Shown: positions 1 through 8,877 of the stretch, one piece after another
How the letters are laid out: the number at the start of each line of letters is the position of its first letter
Position numbering within the stretch: the first letter of the stretch is position 1
NCBI RefSeq assembly: GCF_900302485.1
Contig: NZ_OMOI01000001.1
Span: 310,001 to 374,000 of the forward strand
Reading direction: 5' to 3'
From: Aliiroseovarius pelagivivens
GTDB lineage: Bacteria; Pseudomonadota; Alphaproteobacteria; Rhodobacterales; Rhodobacteraceae
Length of the DNA stretch: 64,000 nucleotides
Notes under the pieces: model-generated
The model's input: only the letters and a program-made list of their open reading frames with translations
What the model was told of the DNA's origin: nothing
Databases searched by the model: none
Position numbers and translations under genes: made by a program

Positions 1-2334
1 TCGATTTCGTTCACCTATCGCTTCGCGGATGACGCCGAATTGGCCATGATTAGCGATGCAGCGGACGACCTGTCAGCCGTCGCTGATTTCCGATCGATGA
101 TCGTGGTGGGGGAAGAACGCGCGCTGACGCAGGTGAAGGCTGTCGATGACGCCTATCCGCTTTATGGCGAGGCGCGACTTGACCCGCCGATGCCGATGGC
201 GACCGCTCTGGACGGCGTGAACGGACAGCCGGGGATCATCATGGACGATCTGCTGATTGACCGATTGGGGCTACAGATTGGCGACACCCTGACACTTGGC
301 GAGATCCCATTTGTCCTAATGACCGAGCTGGTCAGCGAACCCGACAATGCCTCCGGCGGGTTCGGCCTTGGCCCACGCTCGATCCTCCGGCGCTCTGCGC
401 TGGATGGCTCCAGCCTGCTTTCCGAAGGCACGCTGTTTGACAGCCACTATCGCATGCGCCTGCCCGAAGGCGGTATCGGCCCCGCCTATGGCGCGCTGAT
501 GCCTGACCTCGAGCCCAATGGCGCGCGCTGGCAAGACGCACGCGACGGTGCGCCCGGAATGCGGCGCCTGATTGACCGATTGGGTGCATTCCTTGTGCTG
601 GTCGGGCTGGCGGGGCTGGCTGTCGGAGGCGTCGGTATCTCGGCTGCGATCCGGTCGTATCTGGACGAAAAAACCGGCACGATCGCGATCCTGCGCGCTC
701 TGGGTGCGGAACGCCGCGTGATCTTCCTGACCTATTTCCTGCAAATCGGCATCTTAACCGTGCTGGGACTGGCGCTGGGCGTGATCCTTGGCGCGGTGAT
801 CCCCGCCTTGTTGGTCCCCGTCATCGCACAGTCGCTGCCCGTATCCGCGGAACTGACCCTCTATCCCGGCCCACTGGCCGAGGCCGCGCTTTACGGTGCC
901 CTTGCGGCGCTCCTTTTCACCCTCTGGCCCCTTGCCCGGACGGAAGAAGTCAAAGCCGCCGACCTGTTCCGCGACGCGGCCCTTGGGTCGAACCGCCTGC
1001 CGCGCCCACTGTTCATCGGGCTCTGCGTTGCCATTCTGGCGCTGCTGGTCTGGGTGGCCGCACGGTTCTCGGGAATGCAGGCGCTGGCGATGTGGAGCTT
1101 CATTGGCCTTGGCGGGGCCTTCGCCACGCTGGTCCTGACGGGCATCGCCGTTAAATACGCTGCCCGTTGGCTGGGCCATCGCCAAATCCTGCGCCGCGTA
1201 CCGACACTGCGTATGGCCTTCACTGCCGTTGGAGGCCCGGGGGGCGAAGCAGGGGCGGTCGTCCTCTCGCTCGGCCTTGGGCTGGCCGTGCTGGCCGCCG
1301 TCGGGCAGATTGATAACAACCTGCGCGGGGCGATATCGCGTGACCTGCCGGATGTGGCCCCCAGTTTCTTCGTCGTAGACATCCAGCCGGACCAGATCGA
1401 CGCAGTGAAAACCCGACTGGAAAGCGATCCCTTCGTCAGCCGCATCGACACCGCCCCAATGCTGCGCGGTGTCATCACCAAAATCAACGACCGTCCCTCG
1501 CGCGAAGTGGCAGGCGGTCATTGGGTCATTCGGGGCGATCGCGGCTTGACCTACTCGGCCACGCCCACCCGCACCACGGTCGTCGAAGGCGAATGGTGGC
1601 CCGAGGACTACCAAGGCCCGCCGCAGATCAGCTTCGCCGCAGAAGAGGCGCGCGAGATGGGCATCGGCATAGGGGACCACCTGACCATCAACATCCTTGG
1701 CCGCGACATCACCGGCGAAATCACATCCCTGCGCGAGGTTGACTTCAGTCAGGCTGGTATGGGGTTCATCCTCACGATGAACCCGTCCGCGTTGGCCGGG
1801 GCGCCGCACAGCTATATCGCCACGATCTATTCCGAGCAGGAAGGCGAGGCTGCGATCCTGCGTGATCTGGGCAATGCCCATCCGAACATCACCCTGATTT
1901 CCGTGCGTGACGCGATCACCCAGATCACCGGGCTGATGGGGCAGGTGGCCGCTGCGATCACCTACGGGGCGCTCGCCACGCTCGTCACCGGCTTTGTGGT
2001 CCTGATGGGGGCCGCCGCCGCCGGAGAGCGCGCCCGCACCTACGAGGCCGCAATTCTGAAAACCCTGGGCGCAACCCGCGCTGGTATCTTGCTGAACTTC
2101 GCCATCCGCTCGGCCGTGCTGGGTGCTGCGGCAGGCGTCGTGGCGGTGGTCGCGGGGGGCATCGCAGGTTGGGCCGTGACGCATTACATCATGGAAGAAA
2201 GCTTTGCCTTTGATCTGGCAAATGCGCTTGCCATCGTAACCGGGGGTGTCATCGCCACCGTCCTTGCAGGCCTCTTCTTCGCCTACCGCCCACTATCCGC
2301 GAAACCCGCCCGCGTCCTGCGTGCCCGCGAGTAA
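1..2334 (+). CDS. FtsX-like ABC transporter permease (5' truncated)
   Basis: This is an inner-membrane permease of the YbbP/FtsX-like family, which works with a LolD/YbbA-type ATPase on lipids or envelope substrates. The reading frame is open from base 1, so the start lies outside the window; the TTG at 40 is only the first start-like codon. About 777 residues are visible. There are two FtsX-like blocks: transmembrane segments around residues 195-310 with the cytoplasmic motif TGTIAILRALGAERR, and a second set near the C-terminus with AAILKTLGATRAG, the usual duplicated architecture. A periplasmic domain lies between them, and two further membrane helices sit around residues 335-390. The ATPase partner would be expected just upstream, outside the window. 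Family call is firm; substrate unknown. Confidence 0.85.
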   Translation, partial: SISFTYRFADDAELAMISDAADDLSAVADFRSMIVVGEERALTQVKAVDDAYPLYGEARLDPPMPMATALDGVNGQPGIIMDDLLIDRLGLQIGDTLTLGEIPFVLMTELVSEPDNASGGFGLGPRSILRRSALDGSSLLSEGTLFDSHYRMRLPEGGIGPAYGALMPDLEPNGARWQDARDGAPGMRRLIDRLGAFLVLVGLAGLAVGGVGISAAIRSYLDEKTGTIAILRALGAERRVIFLTYFLQIGILTVLGLALGVILGAVIPALLVPVIAQSLPVSAELTLYPGPLAEAALYGALAALLFTLWPLARTEEVKAADLFRDAALGSNRLPRPLFIGLCVAILALLVWVAARFSGMQALAMWSFIGLGGAFATLVLTGIAVKYAARWLGHRQILRRVPTLRMAFTAVGGPGGEAGAVVLSLGLGLAVLAAVGQIDNNLRGAISRDLPDVAPSFFVVDIQPDQIDAVKTRLESDPFVSRIDTAPMLRGVITKINDRPSREVAGGHWVIRGDRGLTYSATPTRTTVVEGEWWPEDYQGPPQISFAAEEAREMGIGIGDHLTINILGRDITGEITSLREVDFSQAGMGFILTMNPSALAGAPHSYIATIYSEQEGEAAILRDLGNAHPNITLISVRDAITQITGLMGQVAAAITYGALATLVTGFVVLMGAAAAGERARTYEAAILKTLGATRAGILLNFAIRSAVLGAAAGVVAVVAGGIAGWAVTHYIMEESFAFDLANALAIVTGGVIATVLAGLFFAYRPLSAKPARVLRARE

Positions 2335-2341
2335 CTCCGCA

Positions 2342-2409
2342 TTTTCTTGCCAAAAATATCCCGGGGGAGCCTGAGCGGACAGCGTCCGGTCAGGCGGGGG
2401 CAGCGCCCC
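2342..2409 (+). repeat. Intergenic repeat element copy A (25-nt core plus hairpins)
   Basis: The core at 2342-2366 runs TTTTCTTGCC, AAAAATATC, CCGGGG. It is followed by an imperfect 11-bp hairpin (2369-2379 / 2385-2395) and then GGGGC-AGC-GCCCC at 2397-2409. It starts 8 bases after the permease stop and is oriented with that gene, so it may act as its terminator or mRNA end. Related copies lie at 49158 and 51080. Confidence 0.6.
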
Positions 2410-2429
2410 ATGCGGGCCTACCAAACGCG

Positions 2430-3710
2430 TTAGGTCAGCAATTCCTTCAACACCAAAGCCATGACGCCTGCGCTGTCGATCATGTCCTGCACGCCCACCC
2501 ATTCATCGGGCTGATGCGCCAGATCCAGAATGCCCGGCCCATAGGCGATGCAGTTCTTCAGCTTGCCGATGCGGTCGATATGCTTCTGGTCATAGGTGCC
2601 GGGGCTGACCACATAGGACGGCTGCGCACCCAGTACCTTTTCAATCGCTGCAGCGGTCGAGGTCACAACGGGCGCGTTCTTGTCGGTCATTGTTGGAATG
2701 ACCTCATGCATGTCGTGGATCTCGTATTCGAAATTTGGGCGTTCATTGCGGATGGCTTCCAACATCCGGCTGACCTCGGCTTTAACCTCGGTGATGTCTT
2801 CTTCCATCAGGAACCGCCGATCAATCACGATGCGGCAGCGATCTGCCACGCAAGGTGCGGGCAGGCCGGTAAAGCCGGGATCTTGCTCCGACTCGCCACC
2901 GTGGATCGAGTTGATGTTCAGTGTTGATTGTTTCGCCCCTTCGGGCACGACCGGCATATCCGTGCGCTTGGTGGCGAGAAGGGGGAACAGATGGCGCTCC
3001 ATTTCCTCTAGCACCGCGCCCATGTGACGGATCGCACTGTCGCCCAGAAACGGCATCGAGCCATGGGCAATGCGCCCCTTGGTTTCGATCTCGGCCCACC
3101 AGACGCCGCGATGCCCTAGGCAAATACGGTCCTTGTTCAGGGGTTCGGGAATGATGACGTGTTGAACGCGGTCCGGGTTGAAATAGCCCTTCTCGGCCAG
3201 ATAGGCGACACCGCCATATCCGCCCGATTCCTCGTCCGCTGTGGCGCTGATTTCCACAATTCCGCGATGGTCAGGATATAGCGCGACAAAGGCTTCCGCC
3301 GCGATGATCGAGGCCGCTAGCCCGCCCTTCATATCGCAAGCCCCGCGCCCATAGATGCGCCCGTCTTCCAGTTCGCCGCCAAATGGGTCTTTGGTCCAGC
3401 CATGGCCCACTTCGACCACGTCGTGATGGCTGTTGAAATGCACGCAATCGCCCGGCGCAGCCCCTTCGTGACGGCAAATCACATTCCAACGCGGATACGT
3501 GTCGCTGTCCCCCGGCGTGCCCTCGGCCCGGATCAATTCAACGGTCCACCCCTGCGCGCCCATCCGCTCGGCAATATAGGTGCAAATGGTTCGATATTCC
3601 CGTCCCGGCGGGTTCAGCGTGGGGATGCGGATCAGGTCTTGGGTCAGCCGGATCAGGTCATCCTGACGGCGCGCGATTTCGGTAAGCAACGGGTCGGTTC
3701 TGTCGGTCAT
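2430..3710 (-). CDS. M20-family deacylase/peptidase (ArgE/DapE-like)
   Basis: A 426-residue cytosolic zinc hydrolase of the acetylornithine deacetylase / succinyl-diaminopimelate desuccinylase family. The catalytic landmarks are all present: H95-x-D97 in NSHHDVVEVG, the bridging aspartate D126 in GRGACDMKGG, and the general-base/ligand pair E160-E161 in DEESGG. Length fits the family. It would hydrolyse an N-acyl amino acid or dipeptide-like amide. It stands alone: the next gene upstream is divergent and the one downstream is convergent, so context gives no substrate. True argE or dapE identity cannot be decided from sequence reading; treat it as an amidohydrolase of unknown substrate. Confidence 0.85.
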   Translation of the reverse strand: MTDRTDPLLTEIARRQDDLIRLTQDLIRIPTLNPPGREYRTICTYIAERMGAQGWTVELIRAEGTPGDSDTYPRWNVICRHEGAAPGDCVHFNSHHDVVEVGHGWTKDPFGGELEDGRIYGRGACDMKGGLAASIIAAEAFVALYPDHRGIVEISATADEESGGYGGVAYLAEKGYFNPDRVQHVIIPEPLNKDRICLGHRGVWWAEIETKGRIAHGSMPFLGDSAIRHMGAVLEEMERHLFPLLATKRTDMPVVPEGAKQSTLNINSIHGGESEQDPGFTGLPAPCVADRCRIVIDRRFLMEEDITEVKAEVSRMLEAIRNERPNFEYEIHDMHEVIPTMTDKNAPVVTSTAAAIEKVLGAQPSYVVSPGTYDQKHIDRIGKLKNCIAYGPGILDLAHQPDEWVGVQDMIDSAGVMALVLKELLT

Positions 3711-3913
3711 ACCGAGACCCTAGGCGTCCTGCGCGCGTATCTCAATGGTGGATACACTGGCCATCTATTTTCCCGGAAAACGCGAAGGAAAACGCTGTTG
3801 TGGGTCTTTAAATCGCGGTAAGCTCAACCTAAATACTAATGTAACAGTGATTAACATGCTTCGCGCAGGCAGCAAGACCTGACCGAAGAATTTTGTGGAT
3901 AGAAGGAGGGCAT
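3711..3913 (+). promoter_or_regulatory. Divergent intergenic region upstream of the AAA+/coiled-coil operon
   Basis: About 200 bases between the M20 hydrolase (minus) and the coiled-coil gene (plus). It contains a perfect 13-bp palindrome TTTTCCCGGAAAA at 3768-3780, then an AT-richer stretch around 3800-3860 where the promoter is probably located. A strong Shine-Dalgarno (GAAGGAGG, from 3903) precedes the ATG at 3914. Operator function of the palindrome is inference. Confidence 0.4.
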
Positions 3914-4990
3914 ATGTCCAGTTTTGATAAGCAGATTCGTGAAAGCCAGGCGCAGGTTCAAGAGGCGCAGGCCAAGATTTCCGAACTGACCACGCGGATT
4001 GAAACCGCGCGTGCCAAGGCGGAATCGGGCGAAGATATCTCGATCGACATTGAAAACGCGACGCTGGACGACGTGCATTCCCACACTGAAGCGATGAATG
4101 CGAATATCGCCGAGCTGATCATGGGTCTTGATGACGTGACCTCGGGCTTTTCCACAGATTTTGACCAGATGCGGTCGAAAACCGGCTGGGAAAGCTTTGT
4201 CGGCATCTTCTCGAAGGGGAAATCCGAAAGCATGCGTCAGGAACGGATGCGTACGGCCTCGATCGATGACAAGCTGCAAGAGCTGATCGCGCAGTCGGAC
4301 AGCATTGTGAACCTGCTGGAAGGTCAGCTTGCGATGCTGAATGAGCAGAAGGAAAAGGTTGGTGAAAATCTGGCGACCACGCTGGATGACCGCGAAATGA
4401 CCGTAGGCGAGCTGGAAAGCCTTCGCGCTGAAATCCTTGGTATGGACCCCAAGATCATCGAGCTTGAGAACAAGATTGCCAACGAACAGGACGCCGCCAA
4501 ACGCACGCAGCTTGAGACCGAGCTGGCGGACCTGAACAGCAAATACAACGAGATGGTGCAGGAAGAGCAAGTGAAGCTTGCGCAGTCCCAAACGCTTGAG
4601 CGCTATATCGAGAAGGGCAAAACCTGGGTCGATTCACTGCAGAACCAAGCGGCGACGCAGATGGTGCTGATCAACAAGCTGCAGACAGACACCAAGCAAC
4701 GCGTGGTGCTGTATGATGCGCTGACAAAATCGTTGAAAACGGCGCAGCAGCAGGACGTGGCGCACCGGATCAACGAGATCGGCGTCGAGACCGACAAGGA
4801 AGCCCAAGCCGCCATGGCCGCGATTGGCACGGCAACGAACCAGCGTATGGCCGACATGATGGAAGCCCATGAGGACCAGATGGTCTTCGCCCGCGACGTG
4901 TTGGAGGCCAAGGCCAAAGCGGACGAACGCTTCGCTCGCCGTTTCCAAGAGATTGTCGAGAAGCACGACAAGAATCTGTATGGGCAATAA
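3914..4990 (+). CDS. Coiled-coil cytoplasmic protein, distantly TelA-like
   Basis: A 358-residue protein predicted to be almost wholly helical and coiled coil, with heptad-like segments over residues 5-45, 115-240 and 290-350, no signal peptide and no membrane segment. I chose the ATG at 3914 because a strong GAAGGAGG precedes it; an upstream in-frame ATG at 3893 lacks one. The C-terminal half, with a stretch like QMVLINKLQTDTKQRV, recalls the TelA/KlaA toxic-anion-resistance proteins in layout, but this is a weak resemblance from memory. It is the first gene of an eight-gene operon, 6 bases ahead of a small membrane protein. It is plausibly a structural partner or substrate of the AAA+ ATPase encoded at 6566. 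Function unknown. Confidence 0.75.
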   Translation: MSSFDKQIRESQAQVQEAQAKISELTTRIETARAKAESGEDISIDIENATLDDVHSHTEAMNANIAELIMGLDDVTSGFSTDFDQMRSKTGWESFVGIFSKGKSESMRQERMRTASIDDKLQELIAQSDSIVNLLEGQLAMLNEQKEKVGENLATTLDDREMTVGELESLRAEILGMDPKIIELENKIANEQDAAKRTQLETELADLNSKYNEMVQEEQVKLAQSQTLERYIEKGKTWVDSLQNQAATQMVLINKLQTDTKQRVVLYDALTKSLKTAQQQDVAHRINEIGVETDKEAQAAMAAIGTATNQRMADMMEAHEDQMVFARDVLEAKAKADERFARRFQEIVEKHDKNLYGQ

Positions 4991-4996
4991 AAACCG

Positions 4997-5389
4997 ATGA
5001 GATTTCTTCTATGGGCACTATCGGCACTGGTAGGTGTATTCCTGCTTTCGACGATTGTGCTTATAGGACTCGATTGGCTCACAGGTGCTGAAATCGGTTG
5101 GAATTTGGTTGAAACGCTTTTCTTGATCGTTGTTGCCATTCCGGTTTTGTGTGTATTTGCAGTTTGGGTGATGTTCACAATCCTAGCACCTCTGATGGCC
5201 TGGGGTACTTGGCATTACTTCAGCCTTCTCGCTAAATTGTTGCCGGTTTCACCTCTTCGCAGGCTTCGAGATTTGACTCATCGAGAGTTGCTTGCGGACA
5301 CTATCTGGACGGTTACAGGGCATCGTGGAGTAGCAGCTAAGGTCCGGCAAAGCTTGTTGGATTCAGATTCAAGGATGATCCGTGAATAA
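4997..5389 (+). CDS. Small membrane protein of unknown function
   Basis: 130 residues. Two or three hydrophobic helices fill the N-terminal two thirds (about residues 3-25, 38-62 and 62-80), followed by a basic C-terminal cytosolic tail. No family recognised. It starts 6 bases after the coiled-coil gene and its end overlaps the next start by 8 bases, so it is translated within the operon. Base composition is striking: roughly 45% GC by hand count of several lines, against about 60% for both neighbours, with many TTG, ATT and TTT codons. That points to separate acquisition or fast turnover of this gene inside an otherwise uniform operon. Confidence 0.7.
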   Translation: MRFLLWALSALVGVFLLSTIVLIGLDWLTGAEIGWNLVETLFLIVVAIPVLCVFAVWVMFTILAPLMAWGTWHYFSLLAKLLPVSPLRRLRDLTHRELLADTIWTVTGHRGVAAKVRQSLLDSDSRMIRE

Positions 5390-6551
5390 CGACATCAAAA
5401 CCTCAGAACGCACCTCGGCCGGATTCGCCCCCCGCGACCATGCCGAGCTGACGGATACACAGATCACGCGGCGGTATTTCTCGAAGTTCGAGAAGATCAC
5501 CGCGCATCTCGCCCGCGTGGCCGGACAGATGGAAGTCGAAGGCAAACTTGCGCGCGACGAGGTCGACGTGCTTGCCCGCTACGTCATCAAGCTTGGCCTC
5601 AGCTTCAAGGCGCTGGCCAACAAGTATCACATGTCCGAAACGGCCTATGGGCTGGGGGGCAAGACGTTGACCTTTGACCGGCGCGATAGCGGATTTCCGA
5701 TCCATGCCGAGCTGCTCCAGATGGCGTCCGATGCGGCACAGGCGGACACACATCTGAAGGGTATGGCCTCGGTCGAGGCGTTGAAAAGTCAGATGGTCAG
5801 CCAGATCGTGGGTGATCTGAGCGTGCCGAAAAGGCTGCAATACGCGCTGTCGCAGCGCCTGTATTATGAAGAGCTGGCGCGCGGCGATCTTTTCTGGCCG
5901 CAGATGCATCCCGACGTTATCTGGCGGCACAACAAGGGCGAAGGTCGCGATACCCGTCGCGTCTATCTGGCCCATTGGGCGGTCTATGACAGCGAAGTGA
6001 ACCTGCCCACCATCTATCTGATGGAGTTGGAGGACACAGGCCGCGTCGCACTGCCCAAGGACGAACGTCGCTGGCCGCAAATGCAGTCGCATTTGATGGC
6101 GCAGTCGATGGCGGGTTTGCAGCTGGTGACCATCGCCACCGGGTTCGACAAGGATTTCGACGACCTGCACCCGAAACGCCTGCGTCGGTTCCATGTCGGC
6201 CCGATGTATAGCCACACGTTCACACGCCAAACCGGCCCTCTGCGCGAGGTGCTGGAACAGGCGAAAAGCCCCCCCGGTGAAGACTGGGCGCTGGCGTGGA
6301 CCGTAGAAGAGCTGAAAAGCCAGAGCGTCAAGGAAGAGAAGTCCGGCTGGTTTGGCAAAGTCGAGCGCGAGATTTTTGCTCTGGACCCGTTTGCGGGCTC
6401 CGGCTCGAACATCGGCGCGACCAGCATGGAACGTGCCATCATCATGCCTGAACGCCCGTTTCAAGTGCTTGCCGAAAAGAACCCCGCCGGGTTCCACGAC
6501 GTACGCAAATTTGTAGTCAGCCCGGGTGGCCGGGTGTTGTCTTACCGTTGA
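5382..6551 (+). CDS. Soluble protein of unknown function, AAA+ operon
   Basis: 389 residues, GTG start overlapping the previous stop by 8 bases. No signal peptide or membrane helix. The N-terminal 110 residues look helical (ITRRYFSKFEKITAHLARV); the rest is mixed alpha/beta with a glycine/serine-rich stretch near residue 345 (FAGSGSNIGAT). I do not recognise a family. It lies immediately before the AAA+ ATPase gene (14 bases), so it is probably an adaptor, substrate receptor or regulatory subunit of that ATPase. Codon use matches the ATPase rather than the low-GC small genes. Confidence 0.75.
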   Translation: MNNDIKTSERTSAGFAPRDHAELTDTQITRRYFSKFEKITAHLARVAGQMEVEGKLARDEVDVLARYVIKLGLSFKALANKYHMSETAYGLGGKTLTFDRRDSGFPIHAELLQMASDAAQADTHLKGMASVEALKSQMVSQIVGDLSVPKRLQYALSQRLYYEELARGDLFWPQMHPDVIWRHNKGEGRDTRRVYLAHWAVYDSEVNLPTIYLMELEDTGRVALPKDERRWPQMQSHLMAQSMAGLQLVTIATGFDKDFDDLHPKRLRRFHVGPMYSHTFTRQTGPLREVLEQAKSPPGEDWALAWTVEELKSQSVKEEKSGWFGKVEREIFALDPFAGSGSNIGATSMERAIIMPERPFQVLAEKNPAGFHDVRKFVVSPGGRVLSYR

Positions 6552-6565
6552 TTTAGGAGTTTTAG

Positions 6566-8500
6566 ATGTCTTTACCCGCTGATCTGATGGAGCTTCGCGA
6601 AGAAGAAATCCGCGCGCATTACGGCGCGGCTGCGGGGCATCTGGATGGGTTCGATCACACGCCCCGGATTGCCAAACCGAAGGAAGCCCCTAAGGCGGAA
6701 CGCAGCCCCGGCATTGGACGCGCGCGCCGTTTCCGATCCACGACGCCGGGTCTGGTGACACGCTCAACTGCACGGCCCGAAGGGGTGCATCTGGTCGAAC
6801 GGATTGAAGGCTCGGACGGGGACGACCCGCTTGTCTCGCCTATGCAGGCGACTGTTCTGCATACGCTGCGCCGCGCCATCGCGATTGCGCTTGCGGTGGG
6901 CGAGGGGTTTGCCGAACAGACCGAACTGGCTGCCCTGCGTCGCGCGAACCTCGAAGGCCGTCTGGGCGCGGACAAATCCGCTGCGTTTTCCGAACTTCTG
7001 ACCGCCGAGGCGCTGATCGTCCTGCATGTCTTCGCCAACGCGACGTCGTATCTTCTGGCCGATCACGCCAGCGAAGCCGCCATCGAAGTCGGCGCAGTTG
7101 AAGAGATTCTGACCGACAACGCACCGCTCGCCCTGAACGGCGCCCTGTGGGAGCTGGATCAGGAACTGGCCACCTTCGTGACCTCCGAGGACAAGCTTGT
7201 TCCAACCGTTCTGGCCTTTGTCGAACAGCTGATGGAGAAGGTCGCGCTGCGCGCCCAGACCGCCAGCCACCTTGGCCCGTTTACCTCGGCCAATTACCGG
7301 GTTGAAGCCGATGAGCTGACAATTTCGGGCTTCACCCCTTCGCGCGCCCATCGCGGCTCGAAGATCACGATGACCTTCAAGAAACCCAACGAAGTTGTGG
7401 GCAATCACATCGCCAAATATCAGGCGATGAAGCTGTCGAAAATGCTGATGGCTTATGATTTCGACCGCAAACTGAACCCGTTTGCCGAACTCGGCGGCTT
7501 CATCTTCACCTTCATGGGCGACGGCAAGCCGGGCACCGGGAAAACCACGCTGATCCAGATGATGGCCGGGCTGGTGAATGATTACTGCGCCGTCGCGGGC
7601 TATCCGTTCCGGTATCAGAATTTCGGCATCGACAATATCGACAGCTATCAGGGCAAGTCGGGCCAGAACGCGAAGGCGTTCATCAACAATGTGCTCGACC
7701 CCAATGTGATCGGCTTTGGCACCGTGGATGACATCGACCAGATCGCGGGCAAGCGCGGGGATCGGCAATCCAGCGCGGGCCAGCAAGAGGTCACGGCTGT
7801 CCTGATGGAAAGCTTCGCGGGCGCCAACACCGTGGTGCGCGGCAACTGCACGTTTGGGATGTTCTCGAACTATCCCGAGAATGTGGACGATGCGCTCCGC
7901 CAACGCGCCGGTGCGCGCTTCTTGGTGGATGGCCCCCAAACGCGCGAGGACTATATCGACATCCTGCATCTGCTCATGGGCAAGAACCACGACATCCCGC
8001 TGGGCAAACATGACCTCTACGGCGCGCAGGAAATCAAATCCGCCGTCGCCCGCAGTTTCGAGGCGCATAACAAGCCGCAGGAAACCGGCCTGATGAACGT
8101 CTTTGACAAGGTCTATGACCAGATCGGAGAGCTAGACGATATCGCCAAAATCGGCACCTATCTGAAAGGCATTCAGGAGGCCGACGAACGCTTCACGGGC
8201 CGCTCGATCAAGAACATCACCGACGCGGTGAAAGTCCGCGCGATGGACTTTGAACTGCCCGATGAGTGGATGGAAAACCCCGAGCTGTTCTTGGTCAAAG
8301 ACTATGACACCAAGAAAGACATGATCGCCGAACTGCGCGTGCCCATCACCACCGATATGGTGATCCAAGAGGTCAACCGCTACGCCGATTCAGAGTTCCG
8401 TTACGCCGACAAATCCGACGAGGTCGCCATCGAAGCGATGGTCCGCGACTTCGGCCGTCAGGAAGAGGCGAAGAAGCGGTATTTGGAGGGGAAGAGATGA
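6566..8500 (+). CDS. AAA+ family ATPase
   Basis: 644 residues; start set by TAGGAG 8 bases upstream. The N-terminal 310 residues are not recognisable and may be a partner-binding domain. The ATPase core has Walker A GKPGTGKTT at 320-328 (K326), Walker B ending in D388-D389 of TVDDIDQ, a sensor-1 asparagine N435 in SNYPENVDD, and candidate arginine fingers R445, R447 and R451. A helical lid region follows. There are no protease, HD or nuclease motifs, so it looks like a remodelling motor acting on its operon partners. The substitution of the usual Walker B DE by DD is notable. It overlaps the next gene by ATGA. Confidence 0.88.
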   Translation: MSLPADLMELREEEIRAHYGAAAGHLDGFDHTPRIAKPKEAPKAERSPGIGRARRFRSTTPGLVTRSTARPEGVHLVERIEGSDGDDPLVSPMQATVLHTLRRAIAIALAVGEGFAEQTELAALRRANLEGRLGADKSAAFSELLTAEALIVLHVFANATSYLLADHASEAAIEVGAVEEILTDNAPLALNGALWELDQELATFVTSEDKLVPTVLAFVEQLMEKVALRAQTASHLGPFTSANYRVEADELTISGFTPSRAHRGSKITMTFKKPNEVVGNHIAKYQAMKLSKMLMAYDFDRKLNPFAELGGFIFTFMGDGKPGTGKTTLIQMMAGLVNDYCAVAGYPFRYQNFGIDNIDSYQGKSGQNAKAFINNVLDPNVIGFGTVDDIDQIAGKRGDRQSSAGQQEVTAVLMESFAGANTVVRGNCTFGMFSNYPENVDDALRQRAGARFLVDGPQTREDYIDILHLLMGKNHDIPLGKHDLYGAQEIKSAVARSFEAHNKPQETGLMNVFDKVYDQIGELDDIAKIGTYLKGIQEADERFTGRSIKNITDAVKVRAMDFELPDEWMENPELFLVKDYDTKKDMIAELRVPITTDMVIQEVNRYADSEFRYADKSDEVAIEAMVRDFGRQEEAKKRYLEGKR

Positions 8501-8709
8501 AGTCACTAACGAATTCGTGGTCCTTGCTCTTCGCTCTTCCATTTGTGCTTGGCAGTGTGAAATTCTGGTTTCAAATCTATCCAAATCTTCCTGAAGACGC
8601 TTCGATTATTGCGACTTGGGGGCAGGCAATTGGATCAGTTGTGCCCATCGGAATTATTGCGTTTGCCTTGTTCGCAGCGGCTCGTTTTTTGAAGTCGAAG
8701 GTGAATTAG
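8497..8709 (+). CDS. Tiny two-helix membrane protein
   Basis: 70 residues with two hydrophobic helices (about 8-28 and 42-64) and a short basic C-terminal tail ending KSKVN. It overlaps the AAA+ gene by ATGA, which supports real, coupled translation. Like the gene at 4997 it is low in GC (about 42% on one hand-counted line), unlike the ATPase gene before it. No family recognised. It could be a membrane anchor, immunity-like or toxin-like small protein; nothing in the sequence decides. Confidence 0.6.
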   Translation: MKSLTNSWSLLFALPFVLGSVKFWFQIYPNLPEDASIIATWGQAIGSVVPIGIIAFALFAAARFLKSKVN

Positions 8710-8877
8710 ATTGCCTAGGATTCAAATTGATATGATGGCACACTTCGTGGCAACGCCGCGACGCGCCCGACCTGCCCCGTCGTGCGAGAAGTACGCCTTT
8801 GGCGTGGGTGGGCGCGTTCCGCACACACCCACGGGCCGGGCGCATCGCTCGGCTTGTGAAAGAAACGGGGGCACATC
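8710..8877 (+). other. 168-base gap with two consecutive hairpins
   Basis: The only sizeable gap inside the operon. It holds a perfect 8-bp stem (8803-8810 with 8826-8833, CGTGGGTG/CACCCACG) and a second 8-bp stem with one G-T pair (8835-8842 with 8846-8853). No T-tract follows, so this is not a classical terminator; mRNA stabilisation, attenuation or an internal promoter are possible. Confidence 0.45.

Noticed and set aside
5382..6551. Reading the 389-residue protein as a nuclease or protease of a defence system
   Set aside because: I could not find any catalytic motif (no PD-ExK, HNH, HExxH or Ser/His/Asp pattern), so no function is assigned.
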